From NCBI GenBank assembly GCA_905234775.1, contig CAJOJC010000054.1, positions 1 through 9,092 on the forward strand: 9,092 nucleotides of DNA, in the 5' to 3' direction. Shown here piece by piece: positions 1 through 6,100 of the stretch. Numbering within the stretch: the first letter of the stretch is position 1; every line of letters begins with the position of its first letter. A model generated the notes under the pieces. It ran no database searches, was not told the origin of the DNA, and worked only from the letters and a program-made list of their open reading frames with translations. The position numbers and the translations under genes are program-made. The stretch comes from an uncultured Bacteroidales bacterium. GTDB taxonomy: Bacteria; Bacteroidota; Bacteroidia; Bacteroidales; UBA932.

Positions 1-1
1 T

Positions 2-313
2 GCTGAGGCGTGCTCTTTCAGAGACAATTATGCGGAACTGACTGCAGCGGGATACAATGTAGTCGGCGTCAGCAAAGACAGCTCGAAATCCCACACCGGG
101 TTCCGCGCGAAGTATGAACTCCCGTTCAGGCTGCTTGCAGACACTTCAACGCAGATGCTTCAGGATTTCGGGGCATGGGGCGAGAAGAAAATGTACGGGA
201 AGACCACTCTCGGTACCCTTCGCAGAACTTTCATTTTCGACGAAAACGGCATCCTCGAGCGCATTATCGAGAAGGTGGATACAAAGAACGCCGCCCGGCA
301 GATCTTGGAGTAA
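2..313 (+). CDS. bcp: Bcp/PrxQ-type thioredoxin-dependent peroxiredoxin (3' end only)
   Basis: The last 103 codons of a peroxiredoxin of the BCP/PrxQ family; the 5' end lies outside the window. These enzymes reduce hydroperoxides in the cytoplasm and are recycled by thioredoxin. The visible part begins AEACSFRDNY. Its Cys (codon 11-13) matches the resolving Cys of E. coli Bcp, and the peroxidatic Cys would lie five residues earlier, just off the window. The typical GVSKDS segment, LPFRLLAD, then DFGAWGEKKMYGK and a final TFIFDENGILERII strand follow in family order, and the TAA stop sits at the usual distance. It is convergent with the purine operon and separated from it by the tandem hairpins. 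Nothing ties it functionally to the purine genes. Family assignment is strong from the order and spacing of these motifs. Confidence 0.92.
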   Translation, partial: AEACSFRDNYAELTAAGYNVVGVSKDSSKSHTGFRAKYELPFRLLADTSTQMLQDFGAWGEKKMYGKTTLGTLRRTFIFDENGILERIIEKVDTKNAARQILE

Positions 314-329
314 CAACCCATAAAGTCCT

Positions 330-423
330 AAAAAGCGTAGTCTCCCTGCAAATGAACGGCAGGAAGACTACAAAATCTCGGGAAAACGTAGTCTCCATGC
401 GTGAAAATAGCAGGGAGACTACG
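330..423 (-). terminator. Probable double intrinsic terminator of the purine operon
   Basis: Read on the minus strand, the first hairpin (423-387) starts 7 bases after the last operon stop codon and is followed by TTTT (386-383). The second hairpin (371-337) is followed two bases later by TTTTT (334-330). A GC-containing 13-bp stem plus a short U-run on both copies fits tandem factor-independent terminators. On the plus strand the tracts after each stem are A-rich or mixed, so termination of the bcp transcript is less clearly supported. The U-runs are short, hence moderate confidence. Confidence 0.6.
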
Positions 424-424
424 C
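335..424. repeat. Tandem pair of inverted-repeat hairpins (51-bp period)
   Basis: Two stem-loops of the same design lie in tandem. Hairpin 1 pairs 337-349 with 359-371; hairpin 2 pairs 388-400 with 410-422. Each has a 13-bp stem, a 9-nt loop and one mismatch (344/364 in the first, 397/413 in the second). The arm is GTAGTCTCCCTGC or a one-base variant, so there are four copies in alternating orientation. The outermost arms, 335-349 and 410-424, are perfect 15-base reverse complements. Stems are conserved while the loops (AAATGAACG and GTGAAAATA) are not, which points to selection on the fold or to a duplicated palindromic element such as a REP/BIME. No associated transposase is in the window. 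Confidence 0.85.
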
Positions 425-429
425 TCAGT

Positions 430-1758
430 TTAAATAAAGATATACTTACAGATAAACAGTGCCGCAAGTACCCACATGGTGATGGAGATATCCTTGAACT
501 TGCCGGCGACAGCGTGGCAGAGAACGTAGGAGATCACACCGAGGAGGATACCGTCGGAGATCGAGTAAGCAAGAGGCATCATGATGATGGTGACGAATGC
601 AGGGATAGCCTTGCAGTAGTCCTCCCAGTGGATGGTCTTGATGGAAGGCATCATCATCACACCGACGATGATAAGGGCGGGAGCGGTTGCTGCGCCCGGG
701 ATCGCCAGGAAGATAGGGCTCAGGAAGAGCGAGAGAGCAAACAGGATGGCTACTGAGAAGGCTGTGAGGCCGGTACGGCCGCCTTCACCTACGCCGGATG
801 CGCTCTCGACATAAGTCGTGGTGGTAGAAGTTCCGAAGCAGGCGCCGCAGATAGTTGCGATGGAGTCTGCGAGGAACATCTTCTCGACACCCTCGATCTC
901 GTCGTTACCCTTGTTGATAAGACCGGCTCCCTGATGGACTCCGATGATGGTGCCCATGGTGTCGAACATATCGATGAAGAGGAAGGTGAAGACGATTGCG
1001 AGCATATCCCAGCTGAGGATCTGGCTCCACTCGAACTTGCAGAAGATCGGGCTGAGGCTGGCGGGAGTGTCAACTATCTTTGAAGGAAGTGTAGTGATAG
1101 CTGCGCCGGTTGCAGGATCCTTGATCAGGAGGCCGATGGCCGAGGTAATGAGGATACCCCAGAGGATGCCTCCGCGGACTTTCGCCATCACGAGGCCGGC
1201 GGTGATAAACAGACCGATGAGGCCGAGGAGGGCCTTGCCATGGGTGATGTCGCCGAGGACCACGAGGGTGGCGTCGCTGTTGACGATGATGCCGGCGTTC
1301 TGCATTCCGATGAATGCGATGAAGAGGCCGATACCTGCGCCGATTGCCTTCTTAAGGGTTCCGGGGATGGCGTTGATGAGCCATGTACGGACCTTGGTGA
1401 CCGTGAGGATAAGGAAGATCACACCTTCGATAAGGACGGCGGTCAGAGCGAATTCCCATGTCTTGCCCATTCCGAGGCAGACGGTGAATACGAAGAAGGC
1501 GTTCAGACCCATGCCGGGGGCGAGGGCGAAAGGTTTCTTGGCGTAGAGAGCCATCACGAGCGTACCTACCAGAGCTGCGAGAGCAGTAGCTGTAAACACG
1601 CTGGGTGCGGGCATTCCGGGAAGTGCGCTGAAGATGCCGGGGTTGACGGCCAGGATGTAGGCCATCGTAAGGAAGGTGGTAAGACCCGCAAGGATCTCAG
1701 TGCGTACACTGTGCTTCGATGAATCGAAGCCGAACAGTTTCTCAAAGAAGGGTTTCAT
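430..1758 (-). CDS. AzgA/PbuG-type NCS2 purine nucleobase permease (hypoxanthine/guanine/adenine)
   Basis: A 442-residue inner-membrane transporter of the AzgA branch of the NCS2 family (relatives: B. subtilis PbuG, E. coli GhxP/PurP), which import purine bases by proton symport. Family marks are AGLTTFLTMAYILAVNP at residues 24-40, a PGMGLNAFF segment at 81-89, FLFIDMFDTMGT at 259-270, and GTSTTTTYVESASGVGEGGR at 309-328; the acidic and small residues of the last two line the substrate site in this fold. Hydrophobic segments run through the protein as expected for 13-14 helices, and the length is normal. It is the last gene of the operon, starting 12 bp after the DUF5020 gene and ending 7 bp before a hairpin. 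Which purine it prefers cannot be read from sequence. The ATG has no clear Shine-Dalgarno sequence. Confidence 0.93.
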   Translation of the reverse strand: MKPFFEKLFGFDSSKHSVRTEILAGLTTFLTMAYILAVNPGIFSALPGMPAPSVFTATALAALVGTLVMALYAKKPFALAPGMGLNAFFVFTVCLGMGKTWEFALTAVLIEGVIFLILTVTKVRTWLINAIPGTLKKAIGAGIGLFIAFIGMQNAGIIVNSDATLVVLGDITHGKALLGLIGLFITAGLVMAKVRGGILWGILITSAIGLLIKDPATGAAITTLPSKIVDTPASLSPIFCKFEWSQILSWDMLAIVFTFLFIDMFDTMGTIIGVHQGAGLINKGNDEIEGVEKMFLADSIATICGACFGTSTTTTYVESASGVGEGGRTGLTAFSVAILFALSLFLSPIFLAIPGAATAPALIIVGVMMMPSIKTIHWEDYCKAIPAFVTIIMMPLAYSISDGILLGVISYVLCHAVAGKFKDISITMWVLAALFICKYIFI

Positions 1759-1770
1759 AGCTGTTTAGAC

Positions 1771-2520
1771 TTAGAAGATCCACTTGGTACCGATGCAAGG
1801 GAGGCACTTGAAGCCGAGGTTGCCGGCGAAGTTGAGCGAGAGCTCTACCTCACCACCGACATGGAGGTTGTCAACTCCGAAGAGGTGTCCTACATTGTAC
1901 CAGATCTGAGGCTCGGAGAGGATGGAAACTTTGGTGTTCTTCTCTGCGCCATTGAGAGGATTGCCGTCGGTATCGAATGAGCTGTCGAGTCCCCAGATAT
2001 CGATGAAGCCGCTGAAGCGGAGTCCCTCTACGCCGAAGATGTCCTGCATGCCCCATACGCCGGTGAGCTTGACGGGAATGGATGCACTGCCGTAGCCGAT
2101 GTGGTGGTCGTACATGATGGCGACATTGTAGATGTTCTTGAAGTCGTCGGAGTGCATGAAGTAGTTAACACCGACGCAGGCGACACCTGCTCCCCAGGTT
2201 GCTCCGTCGTACTCTACGTGGAGGCTGAGATCGGCAAGCTTGCTGTCCTTCCAGAAGTTGAGGTTACGCTCGATCTCGAAGTAGCTTCCGTTGAAAGCTG
2301 TACCTGCACCGAGGGTCTCACGGTCGTCCTTGGTTGCATAGTAATGATCGATGAAGAAGAAGGTGTCTCCCCAATTGTCTGCGTAGAAGCCCTCGAAGGT
2401 GGTGGTTGCATAACCGCGGCCGAGGTCGTAGAACATCTGGAGGTTGGTCTGGGCAGAAGCGTTAACGTTTACTGCGAGTGCTGCAAAAGATGCAGCGGCG
2501 AAAAAGAGAAATTTTTTCAT
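1771..2520 (-). CDS. DUF5020-family protein, candidate outer-membrane (Tsx-like) channel
   Basis: A 249-residue exported protein. Residues 1-23 form a signal peptide (MKKF, hydrophobic core, ASA before Gln24). The mature part has alternating polar/hydrophobic strands rich in Tyr, Trp, Phe and Gly, and ends in Phe, the usual last residue of outer-membrane beta-barrels. The start of the mature chain (NLQMFYDLGRGY) and the overall layout match my memory of the Bacteroidales DUF5020 family, which resembles the nucleoside channel Tsx; this is recognition, not a search result. The gene lies between two nucleobase permease genes (20 bp and 12 bp gaps), so I infer a role in passing nucleobases or nucleosides through the outer membrane. 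Two Cys (239 and 242) sit near the C-terminus in a KCLPCIG stretch. The ATG is preceded by an AT-rich stretch. Confidence 0.78.
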   Translation of the reverse strand: MKKFLFFAAASFAALAVNVNASAQTNLQMFYDLGRGYATTTFEGFYADNWGDTFFFIDHYYATKDDRETLGAGTAFNGSYFEIERNLNFWKDSKLADLSLHVEYDGATWGAGVACVGVNYFMHSDDFKNIYNVAIMYDHHIGYGSASIPVKLTGVWGMQDIFGVEGLRFSGFIDIWGLDSSFDTDGNPLNGAEKNTKVSILSEPQIWYNVGHLFGVDNLHVGGEVELSLNFAGNLGFKCLPCIGTKWIF

Positions 2521-2540
2521 TGGGTTATTGAATAAAAGGG

Positions 2541-3899
2541 TTATTTACGGAGTGAAGGATTAACTTCGAAGTCGACAGCTTTGTCGCCCTCAGGGTTGGA
2601 GCCGAACTCGTAGTCCTTGCCGGGCAGTACCGCGTTCAGGAGGATACCTACGAGGGCACCTACTGCGAGACCGGAGAGCTTGGTGAAGCCGAGGTCGAGG
2701 CAGCCAGCTGCGCTGTAGGAGATACCGATCGAGAGAACGAGGATGAGGGCCATGACGATGACGTTGCGGCTCTTCTTGAAGTCTACCTTGTTCTCAACGA
2801 CGTTCCTGATACCGACGGCCGAAATCATACCGTAGAGCACGAGCGAGACGCCTCCGATCGTGGCGGCGGGCATCGCAGCGATAACAGCAGCGAACTTCGG
2901 GCAGAAGGCGAGGATGATAGCGAAGATGGCGGCGATGCGGATCACGCGCGGGTCGAAGACGCGGGTGATGTTCAGAACGCCGGTGTTCTCGCCGTAGGTG
3001 GTGTTTGCCGGGGCGCCGAAGAGCGAAGCCAGGATGGTTGCGAGGCCGTCGCCCATGAGCGTGCGGTGAAGACCCGGATCCTCAAGATAGTTGATGCCGG
3101 TGGTCGAGGAGATAGCGCACATGTCGCCGATGTGCTCGACCATGGTCGCGAGCGAGATCGGGAGAATGGCGATGATGGCGGCAACTACGAGGCCCCAGTT
3201 CGGGTTAGCGAAGACTGCGAAGGCGGTATCCTGCATCTTGAAGGGCAGGCCGACCCATGCTGCCTCGCGAACGCCGCTCCAGTCCACGAGACCGAAGCAT
3301 GCGGCTACGAGATACGAACCGAGCACGCCGAGCAGGATGGGGACGATCTTGATCATGTTCTTGCCCCAGATGTTGGCGATGATGATGATTACGATCGCGA
3401 GCAGGGCGATCCACCAGTTCTGGGCGCAGTTGTTGATTGCGGATCCGGAGAGGATGAGGCCGATGGCGATGATGATCGGGCCGGTGACGATGGGAGGGAA
3501 GTACTTCATCACGCGCTGGGGTCCGAAGAGCTTGAACAGGCCGGCGAGGATGAAATACATGAGACCGGCTGCGGCGACTCCGATGCAGGCGTAGGGCAGC
3601 GACTGAGCGAGCGAAAGGCCCTGCTCGGCGCCCATTTGGGTAACGGCTGCATAGCCCCCGAGGAAAGCGAAGCTCGATCCGAGGAAGGCCGGGACCTTGA
3701 ACTTCGTAAGAGCATGGAAGAGGAGGGTACCGACTCCTGCGAAGAGGAGCGTTGCGGAGATGGAGAGACCGGTGATGACGGGCACGAGCACGGTCGCACC
3801 GAACATTGCGAAGAGGTGCTGCGCACCGAGGACCGCCATCCTGCCCTTGCCTAGAACGCGGGCATCGTAAACGGGTTCGTTAGTTTGAACTTTTGCCAT
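2541..3899 (-). CDS. uraA: UraA/PyrP-type NCS2 uracil (or uracil/xanthine) permease
   Basis: A 452-residue inner-membrane proton-coupled nucleobase transporter of the UraA branch of NCS2. Diagnostic segments are [16 protein letters not shown] at 25-40, ATMVEHIGD at 251-259, [15 protein letters not shown] at 274-288, and [16 protein letters not shown] at 299-314. Glu255 and Glu304 match the substrate-binding Glu241 and Glu290 of E. coli UraA. The E. coli proton-coupling residue His245 is replaced here by Asp259 (EHIGD rather than EHxGH), a variant I believe is common in anaerobe homologues. The NTTYGEN motif favours uracil over xanthine, but the purine operon context leaves xanthine possible. 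It starts 19 bp after guaA and ends 20 bp before the DUF5020 gene. The charged C-terminal tail (about residues 430-452) is cytoplasmic-looking. Confidence 0.87.
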   Translation of the reverse strand: MAKVQTNEPVYDARVLGKGRMAVLGAQHLFAMFGATVLVPVITGLSISATLLFAGVGTLLFHALTKFKVPAFLGSSFAFLGGYAAVTQMGAEQGLSLAQSLPYACIGVAAAGLMYFILAGLFKLFGPQRVMKYFPPIVTGPIIIAIGLILSGSAINNCAQNWWIALLAIVIIIIANIWGKNMIKIVPILLGVLGSYLVAACFGLVDWSGVREAAWVGLPFKMQDTAFAVFANPNWGLVVAAIIAILPISLATMVEHIGDMCAISSTTGINYLEDPGLHRTLMGDGLATILASLFGAPANTTYGENTGVLNITRVFDPRVIRIAAIFAIILAFCPKFAAVIAAMPAATIGGVSLVLYGMISAVGIRNVVENKVDFKKSRNVIVMALILVLSIGISYSAAGCLDLGFTKLSGLAVGALVGILLNAVLPGKDYEFGSNPEGDKAVDFEVNPSLRK

Positions 3900-3918
3900 A
3901 TGTTTGAGGATTAGATTT

Positions 3919-4902
3919 TTATTCCCACTCTATTGTCCCGGTAGGTTTCGGGGTGAGGTCGAGAAGTACACGGTTAACGCCAGGGACCTCGGATGTAATT
4001 CTGGCGGTGATGTGTTGGAGCAGCGCGAAGGGCAGCTCGGGCACGGTCGCGGTCACAGCGTCGCGGGTGTTGACGGCCCTGATGATGACCGGCCACTCGT
4101 AGCTGCGCTTGCCGTCCTTGATTCCGGTCGATTTGTAATCCGGAACGATGGTGAAGAACTGCCATACCTTGTCTTCGAGGCCGTTCTTCGCGAATTCTTC
4201 GCGGAGGATGGCGTCTGACTCGCGCAGGGCTTCGAGACGGTCGCGGGTGATTGCGCCGGTGCAGCGGACTCCAAGGCCGGGGCCGGGGAACGGCTGGCGG
4301 TAGACCATGTTGTCCGGCAGGCCGAGGGCCTTACCAACGATCCTGACCTCGTCTTTGTAAAGCAACTTCACGGGCTCCACAAGCTCGAAGTCGAGCTCCG
4401 GCGGAAGGCCGCCTACGTTGTGGTGGGCCTTGATTCCGTCTTTGCTCTCGAGGATGTCGGGGTAGATGGTGCCCTGGGCGAGGAACTTGATTCCGTCGAG
4501 CTTGGCAGCCTCTTCGGCGAAGACGTCGATGAATTCCTTGCCGATGATGTGGCGCTTCTGCTCGGGTTCGGAAACTCCCGCGAGCTTGTCGAGGAAACGG
4601 TCTACTGCGTCTACGTAAATCAGCTCTGCGCCGAGCTCGTCGCGGAAGACCTTGACTACCTGCTCGGGTTCGCCTTTACGGAGAAGGCCGTGGTTTACAT
4701 GGACACACACCAGGTTCTTACCAATCGCCTTGATAAGAAACGCGGCTGTGACGGAGGAATCTACTCCGCCCGAGAGGGCGAGTAGCACTTTGCTGGAGCC
4801 GATCTGGGCTCTCAGCGCTTCGATCTGTTCGTCAATGAACTTCTTGGCCAGAGTTTCATTGGTGATTCTAGCCATTGACTCGGGTCGAACATCTGTCTGC
4901 AT
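3919..4902 (-). CDS. guaA: GMP synthase, ATP-pyrophosphatase part only (no glutamine amidotransferase domain)
   Basis: A 327-residue GMP synthase synthetase module that adenylates XMP and aminates it to GMP. The PP-loop SGGVDSS is at 44-50, LAQGTIYPD at 141-149, HHNVGGLP at 160-167, the dimerisation segment PFPGPGLGVR at 204-213, and the invariant end KPTGTIEWE at 319-327. Usual bacterial GuaA is about 510-525 residues, with an N-terminal class I amidotransferase; here that domain is absent and the protein opens with LAKKFIDEQIEALR, like archaeal GuaAb. Only 13 bp separate it from guaB, so the missing domain is not hidden in a frameshift. Ammonia must come free or from a separate GuaAa-like subunit, which is not in the window. 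Asn70 stands in VNHGLLR where E. coli has Asp (VDNGLLR). I take the ATG at 4902 because of its AT-rich upstream; Met10 at 4875 is an alternative. Confidence 0.95.
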   Translation of the reverse strand: MQTDVRPESMARITNETLAKKFIDEQIEALRAQIGSSKVLLALSGGVDSSVTAAFLIKAIGKNLVCVHVNHGLLRKGEPEQVVKVFRDELGAELIYVDAVDRFLDKLAGVSEPEQKRHIIGKEFIDVFAEEAAKLDGIKFLAQGTIYPDILESKDGIKAHHNVGGLPPELDFELVEPVKLLYKDEVRIVGKALGLPDNMVYRQPFPGPGLGVRCTGAITRDRLEALRESDAILREEFAKNGLEDKVWQFFTIVPDYKSTGIKDGKRSYEWPVIIRAVNTRDAVTATVPELPFALLQHITARITSEVPGVNRVLLDLTPKPTGTIEWE

Positions 4903-4915
4903 AATAATACACTAC

Positions 4916-5998
4916 TTATTTGTTGTAATTTGGTGCTTCTTTTGTGATGGTGATATCGTGGGGGTGGCTCTCGGCCATTCCGCTCGCGGTAATTCTGACG
5001 AACTTAGCCTGCTTCAGGGCCTCGAGGTTCGGGGCGCCGCAGTAGCCCATTCCGGACTTGATTCCTCCGCAGATCTGGAAGAGAATGTCTGCCACGGGGC
5101 CTTTGTAGGCGACGCGGCCGACTATTCCCTCGGGAACCAGTTTTTTAGCGCCGGACTGGAAGTAGCGGTCGGAAGAACCGGCCTTCATCGCATCCAGCGA
5201 ACCCATTCCGCGGTAAGTCTTATAGAGCTTTCCTTCGTCTTCGATGATTCCGCCGGGGGTTTCTTCTGTTCCGGCGAACATGGAACCACACATCACGCAG
5301 TCTGCGCCGGCGGCGAGGGCTTTGACGATATCGCCTGAGTAGCGCAGACCTCCGTCTGCGATAACGGCGACACCCGAGCCGCTGGCGGCCTTGGCGCACT
5401 CGAAGATGGCGCTGAGCTGGGGCACGCCCACTCCCGCTACTATTCGGGTAGTACAGATCGAGCCCGGGCCGATTCCCACCTTGATTGCGTCTGCGCCGTT
5501 GTCAATCAGCAGCCTGGCTGCGTCTGCGGTAGCGATGTTTCCGACTACCACGTCTATCGTCTCGAATTGGTCCTTAATCTTGCGGAGGAGCTCCACTACG
5601 TTGCGGGAGTGACCATGGGCCGAATCAAGCACCACGGCGTCTGCTCCTGCCTGAGCCAGCGCGCCCACTCGTTCCATCGAGTCGGGGGTGATACCGACCC
5701 CGGCGGCGACCTTCAGGCCTTCGGCTTTCACCTCTGCGACCTGGTCTGCCTGGGCTTCTATCGACATATTTTTATGAATAACGCCGATGCCTCCTTCTCT
5801 TGCGAGAGCCCGGGCCATCGGCGCTTCAGTGACTGTGTCCATCGCGGCGGACACAATTGGAATGTCGAGCGAAATGTTTCTTGTAAAGCGGCTGTTTAGG
5901 GTTACCTGCTTCGGTACGACTTCCGAAAACGCAGGCACAAGAAGGACATCATCGAAAGTGAGACCATCCAGGATGATTTTTTCTTCTGCGAAAGACAT
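4916..5998 (-). CDS. guaB: IMP dehydrogenase lacking the CBS/Bateman domain
   Basis: A 360-residue IMP dehydrogenase (NAD-dependent IMP to XMP, first step of the GMP branch, cytoplasmic tetramer). [11 protein letters not shown] is at 13-23, SAAMDTVTE at 50-58, [10 protein letters not shown] at 122-131, and the catalytic loop [11 protein letters not shown] at 177-187 with nucleophile Cys182. [18 protein letters not shown] is at 215-232, the flap has the Arg278-Tyr279 pair in SSDRYFQ, and [12 protein letters not shown] is at 289-300. Normal bacterial GuaB is about 490 residues, with two CBS motifs inserted after the MSIE-QA helix; here [14 protein letters not shown] runs straight into LKVAAGVG, so the roughly 120-residue regulatory module is missing without any reading-frame damage. 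All catalytic elements are intact, so the enzyme should be active. First gene of the operon, with a good promoter candidate just upstream. Confidence 0.96.
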   Translation of the reverse strand: MSFAEEKIILDGLTFDDVLLVPAFSEVVPKQVTLNSRFTRNISLDIPIVSAAMDTVTEAPMARALAREGGIGVIHKNMSIEAQADQVAEVKAEGLKVAAGVGITPDSMERVGALAQAGADAVVLDSAHGHSRNVVELLRKIKDQFETIDVVVGNIATADAARLLIDNGADAIKVGIGPGSICTTRIVAGVGVPQLSAIFECAKAASGSGVAVIADGGLRYSGDIVKALAAGADCVMCGSMFAGTEETPGGIIEDEGKLYKTYRGMGSLDAMKAGSSDRYFQSGAKKLVPEGIVGRVAYKGPVADILFQICGGIKSGMGYCGAPNLEALKQAKFVRITASGMAESHPHDITITKEAPNYNK

Positions 5999-6015
5999 AA
6001 AATTCTAACCTTTCA

Positions 6016-6046
6016 CAAAGGTAGCCCTAGAACTTGAAAACACAAA
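6016..6046 (-). promoter_or_regulatory. Bacteroidota-type promoter for guaB
   Basis: On the minus strand, TTTG (6046-6043) and TACCTTTG (6023-6016) are separated by 19 bases, which fits the Bacteroidota primary-sigma consensus TTTG / TAnnTTTG. Transcription would start near 6010, leaving a leader of only about 12 nt before the guaB ATG. A small palindrome, CCTTT-CAC-AAAGG (6009-6021), overlaps the downstream element and could be an operator, though it is short enough to be chance. Confidence 0.6.
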
Positions 6047-6063
6047 AAATTTCTCGCAAAATA

Positions 6064-6094
6064 TTTAACTTTTTTTCCACAATCAGTATTTTTG
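6064..6094 (+). promoter_or_regulatory. Possible Bacteroidota-type promoter for the receiver/ATP-grasp gene
   Basis: TATTTTTG (6087-6094) matches the TAnnTTTG element, and TTTA (6064-6067) lies 19 bases upstream as a weak -33 element. The predicted transcription start would be around 6100, which would make the chosen ATG at 6100 leaderless or favour Met8 at 6121. That tension lowers confidence. Confidence 0.4.
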
Positions 6095-6100
6095 TGGAAA
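6074..6100. promoter_or_regulatory. Perfect 9-bp dyad over the plus-strand promoter, candidate operator
   Basis: TTTCCACAA (6074-6082) and TTGTGGAAA (6092-6100) are perfect inverted copies with a 9-base spacer; arm centres are 18 bp apart. The right arm overlaps the -7 candidate and ends on the first base of the ATG. It fits a binding site for a dimeric regulator better than a terminator, as no U-run follows. Whether it also affects guaB, whose -33 element is about 28 bp away, is open. Confidence 0.45.

Larger units (their letters stand above)
430..5998 (-). other. Five-gene GMP synthesis and nucleobase uptake operon
   Basis: guaB, guaA, the UraA-type permease, the DUF5020 protein and the AzgA-type permease run in one direction with gaps of 13, 19, 20 and 12 bp, no internal terminator-like hairpin that I can see, a promoter candidate before guaB and terminator-like hairpins after the last gene. 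Co-transcription is inferred from spacing; no expression data are used. The set joins the two GMP-branch enzymes with inner- and possibly outer-membrane uptake of bases. Confidence 0.8.

Noticed and set aside
335..424. CRISPR-like array from the repeated arms
   Set aside because: The copies alternate in orientation, form hairpins, and have 9- to 16-base gaps with no regular spacers; there are no cas genes.
175..756. Plus-strand open frame spanning the bcp end, the hairpin repeats and the permease 3' end, including a His-rich stretch
   Set aside because: It overlaps two real genes in other frames; the His run is the complement of a Met-rich membrane segment of the permease.
1240..1722. Plus-strand acidic open frame opposite the AzgA-type permease gene
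   Set aside because: Same antisense artefact; low complexity and no promoter or family motif.
3066..3854. Long plus-strand open frame of 262 codons, very acidic and Gly/Asp/Glu-rich, opposite the UraA-type permease gene
   Set aside because: It is fully antisense to a well-supported membrane protein gene; its composition is what the complement of hydrophobic codons gives, and it has no recognisable motif.
4903..4915. Frameshifted or cryptic amidotransferase domain upstream of guaA
   Set aside because: Only 13 bp lie between the guaB stop and the guaA start, and guaB is intact, so there is no remnant here.
5999..6099. Possible purine or PreQ1-type riboswitch ahead of guaB
   Set aside because: The promoter candidate leaves only about 12 nt of leader, and no aptamer-like fold is visible in the 101-bp intergenic region.
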